NCBI GenBank assembly: GCA_913050215.1
Contig: CAJXBG010000037.1
Location: 1 to 33,703, forward strand
Reading direction: 5' to 3'
Length of the DNA stretch: 33,703 nucleotides
Source of the DNA: an uncultured Gammaproteobacteria bacterium
Lineage (GTDB): Bacteria > Pseudomonadota > Gammaproteobacteria > Pseudomonadales > Azotimanducaceae
The position numbers were made by a program, and so were the translations under genes. A model generated the notes under the pieces. That model saw only the letters and a list, made by a program, of their open reading frames with translations. It did no database searches and was not told the origin of the DNA. The stretch's first letter is position 1. Each line of letters starts with the position of its first letter. Below, in pieces: positions 33,186 through 33,703 of this stretch.

Positions 33186-33703
33186 TTGCAAACTAAATAC
33201 AAACATATCGATAAGATCTTATATTTATTCTTGCTACTCGGATCTCCAATTGCACTTTTAAGCGCTTCAAGGGTTTTCGTCTCCGGGTGGGAGCATGTAT
33301 ACGCCGCGCACTTAGCCATTATGCTTCTGGCAGCACTCTTGTACTTCTGCAATTCTTCTTTCAACGTGAAAGCGGTATTTTTAATTGTGATATACAACCT
33401 TATTGCTACCGGAAACTTGGTTACCTTCCATATGTGGGGCGTCGGCAGCGCAGGCTATGCAATAGGAATATACCTCTGCTGGCTTTTTTACGATGTGCGC
33501 TTGGCAATCCTGAATTGGGTAACAATCATTTTAATCATAATTTTTCACCACGGCGGGGAGATCGGCATAACCCACGAGTTCACCCTAACGGTAACCACAC
33601 TCGATCTTATCGTCCAAATATTAGCGCTTGCTGTTTTTCTTATGCCCGTCATCCTCGCCATGAATGAAAGCAGGGTACAGCAGGCTGAAGCCGAAGCGAA
33701 ACA
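33186..33703 (+). CDS. N-terminal part of a multi-pass membrane protein, probably a signalling protein (truncated by window end)
   Basis: An open frame runs from a TAG at 33138 to the window edge without a stop. From a TTG at 33186 it gives 172 codons, preceded by GACGGA about 6 nt upstream. The translation is clearly membrane-like, with about five hydrophobic segments: ILYLFLLLGSPIALL, HLAIMLLAALLYF, VFLIVIYNLIATG, WVTIILIIIFHH and LIVQILALAVFLMPVILAM. The last is followed by a charged helix NESRVQQAEAEAK. A membrane sensor domain ending in a helical linker is typical of histidine kinases, diguanylate cyclases and adenylate cyclases; which output follows cannot be seen. An ATG at 33134 in the neighbouring frame has a better ribosome binding site (AAGGTG) but stops after 20 codons, so a +1 frameshift or base error in a T5 run near 33165-33169 is possible. 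Confidence 0.7.
   Translation, partial: MQTKYKHIDKILYLFLLLGSPIALLSASRVFVSGWEHVYAAHLAIMLLAALLYFCNSSFNVKAVFLIVIYNLIATGNLVTFHMWGVGSAGYAIGIYLCWLFYDVRLAILNWVTIILIIIFHHGGEIGITHEFTLTVTTLDLIVQILALAVFLMPVILAMNESRVQQAEAEAK

Noticed and set aside
33287-33667. A 126-codon plus-strand reading frame near the right edge.
   Set aside because: It is rich in Arg, Cys, His and Pro and lies in a shifted frame over the membrane-protein gene, whose translation has clear transmembrane segments; it is a shadow.

Overview
The window looks like about 34 kb of chromosome from a free-living, probably marine gammaproteobacterium. GC content is moderate and genes are densely packed on both strands. Several families are typical of heterotrophic marine Proteobacteria: a TctABC solute system, sarcosine oxidase SoxBDAG, a GbdR-like AraC regulator and a pitrilysin-type protease. 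A textbook CRP site (TGTGA-N6-TCACA) near the right edge also points to Gammaproteobacteria. No rRNA, tRNA, CRISPR array, insertion sequence or phage gene was seen. The taxonomic assignment is inference.

Layout, left to right. (1) 1-4.3 kb: an exported NHL beta-propeller protein, a cytosolic Cys-type sulfatase, and a convergent phytanoyl-CoA-dioxygenase-like oxygenase. (2) 4.7-12.4 kb: peptide and amide hydrolysis, with a secreted M16 pitrilysin-like protease, an M20D amidohydrolase, a secreted M20 peptidase, and a convergent orphan ATP-grasp enzyme whose leader carries three 15-bp tandem repeats. (3) 12.6-17.3 kb: a tctC-tctB-tctA carboxylate uptake operon, divergent from a shikimate-dehydrogenase-like gene and a small unknown gene; the shared intergenic region holds a clear dyad. 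(4) 17.5-26.4 kb, plus strand: a dimethylglycine/sarcosine-dehydrogenase-like flavoprotein, a GbdR-like AraC regulator, then soxB-soxD-soxA-soxG, nearly all touching or overlapping. (5) 26.5-32.6 kb, minus strand, tail-to-tail with (4): a non-pyrrolysine MttB/MtgB-type corrinoid methyltransferase, its B12-binding corrinoid protein, a DUF1638 protein, a small 'virulence factor'-family protein, a methylcorrinoid:tetrahydrofolate methyltransferase (MtgA/AcsE type) and a RACo-type reductive activator. (6) 32.6-33.7 kb: a regulatory region with palindromes and a CRP site, then the 5' part of a multi-pass membrane (probably signalling) protein cut by the window end.

The centrepiece is regions 4 and 5. 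Read together they spell out a complete route from a quaternary amine, most simply glycine betaine, to glycine. MtgB-like enzyme and corrinoid protein would remove the first methyl group, and MtgA-like enzyme would pass it to tetrahydrofolate. RACo would rescue oxidised cobalamin. The DMGDH-like flavoprotein and the Sox complex would then remove the remaining two methyl groups oxidatively, giving methylene-THF. This would replace the usual GbcAB Rieske oxygenase or BHMT step by a corrinoid step in an organism that also carries an O2-dependent oxidase. Substrate identity is inferred from gene context. Two small proteins of undefined function (DUF1638 and the 'virulence factor' family) are embedded in the corrinoid operon by start/stop overlaps. 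Its corrinoid protein has a strongly acidic N-terminal tail, while three partner proteins carry arginine-rich tails.

Start codons were reassigned from the longest possible reading frame in nine cases, using ribosome binding sites, overlaps and family N-termini; each is explained in its entry.
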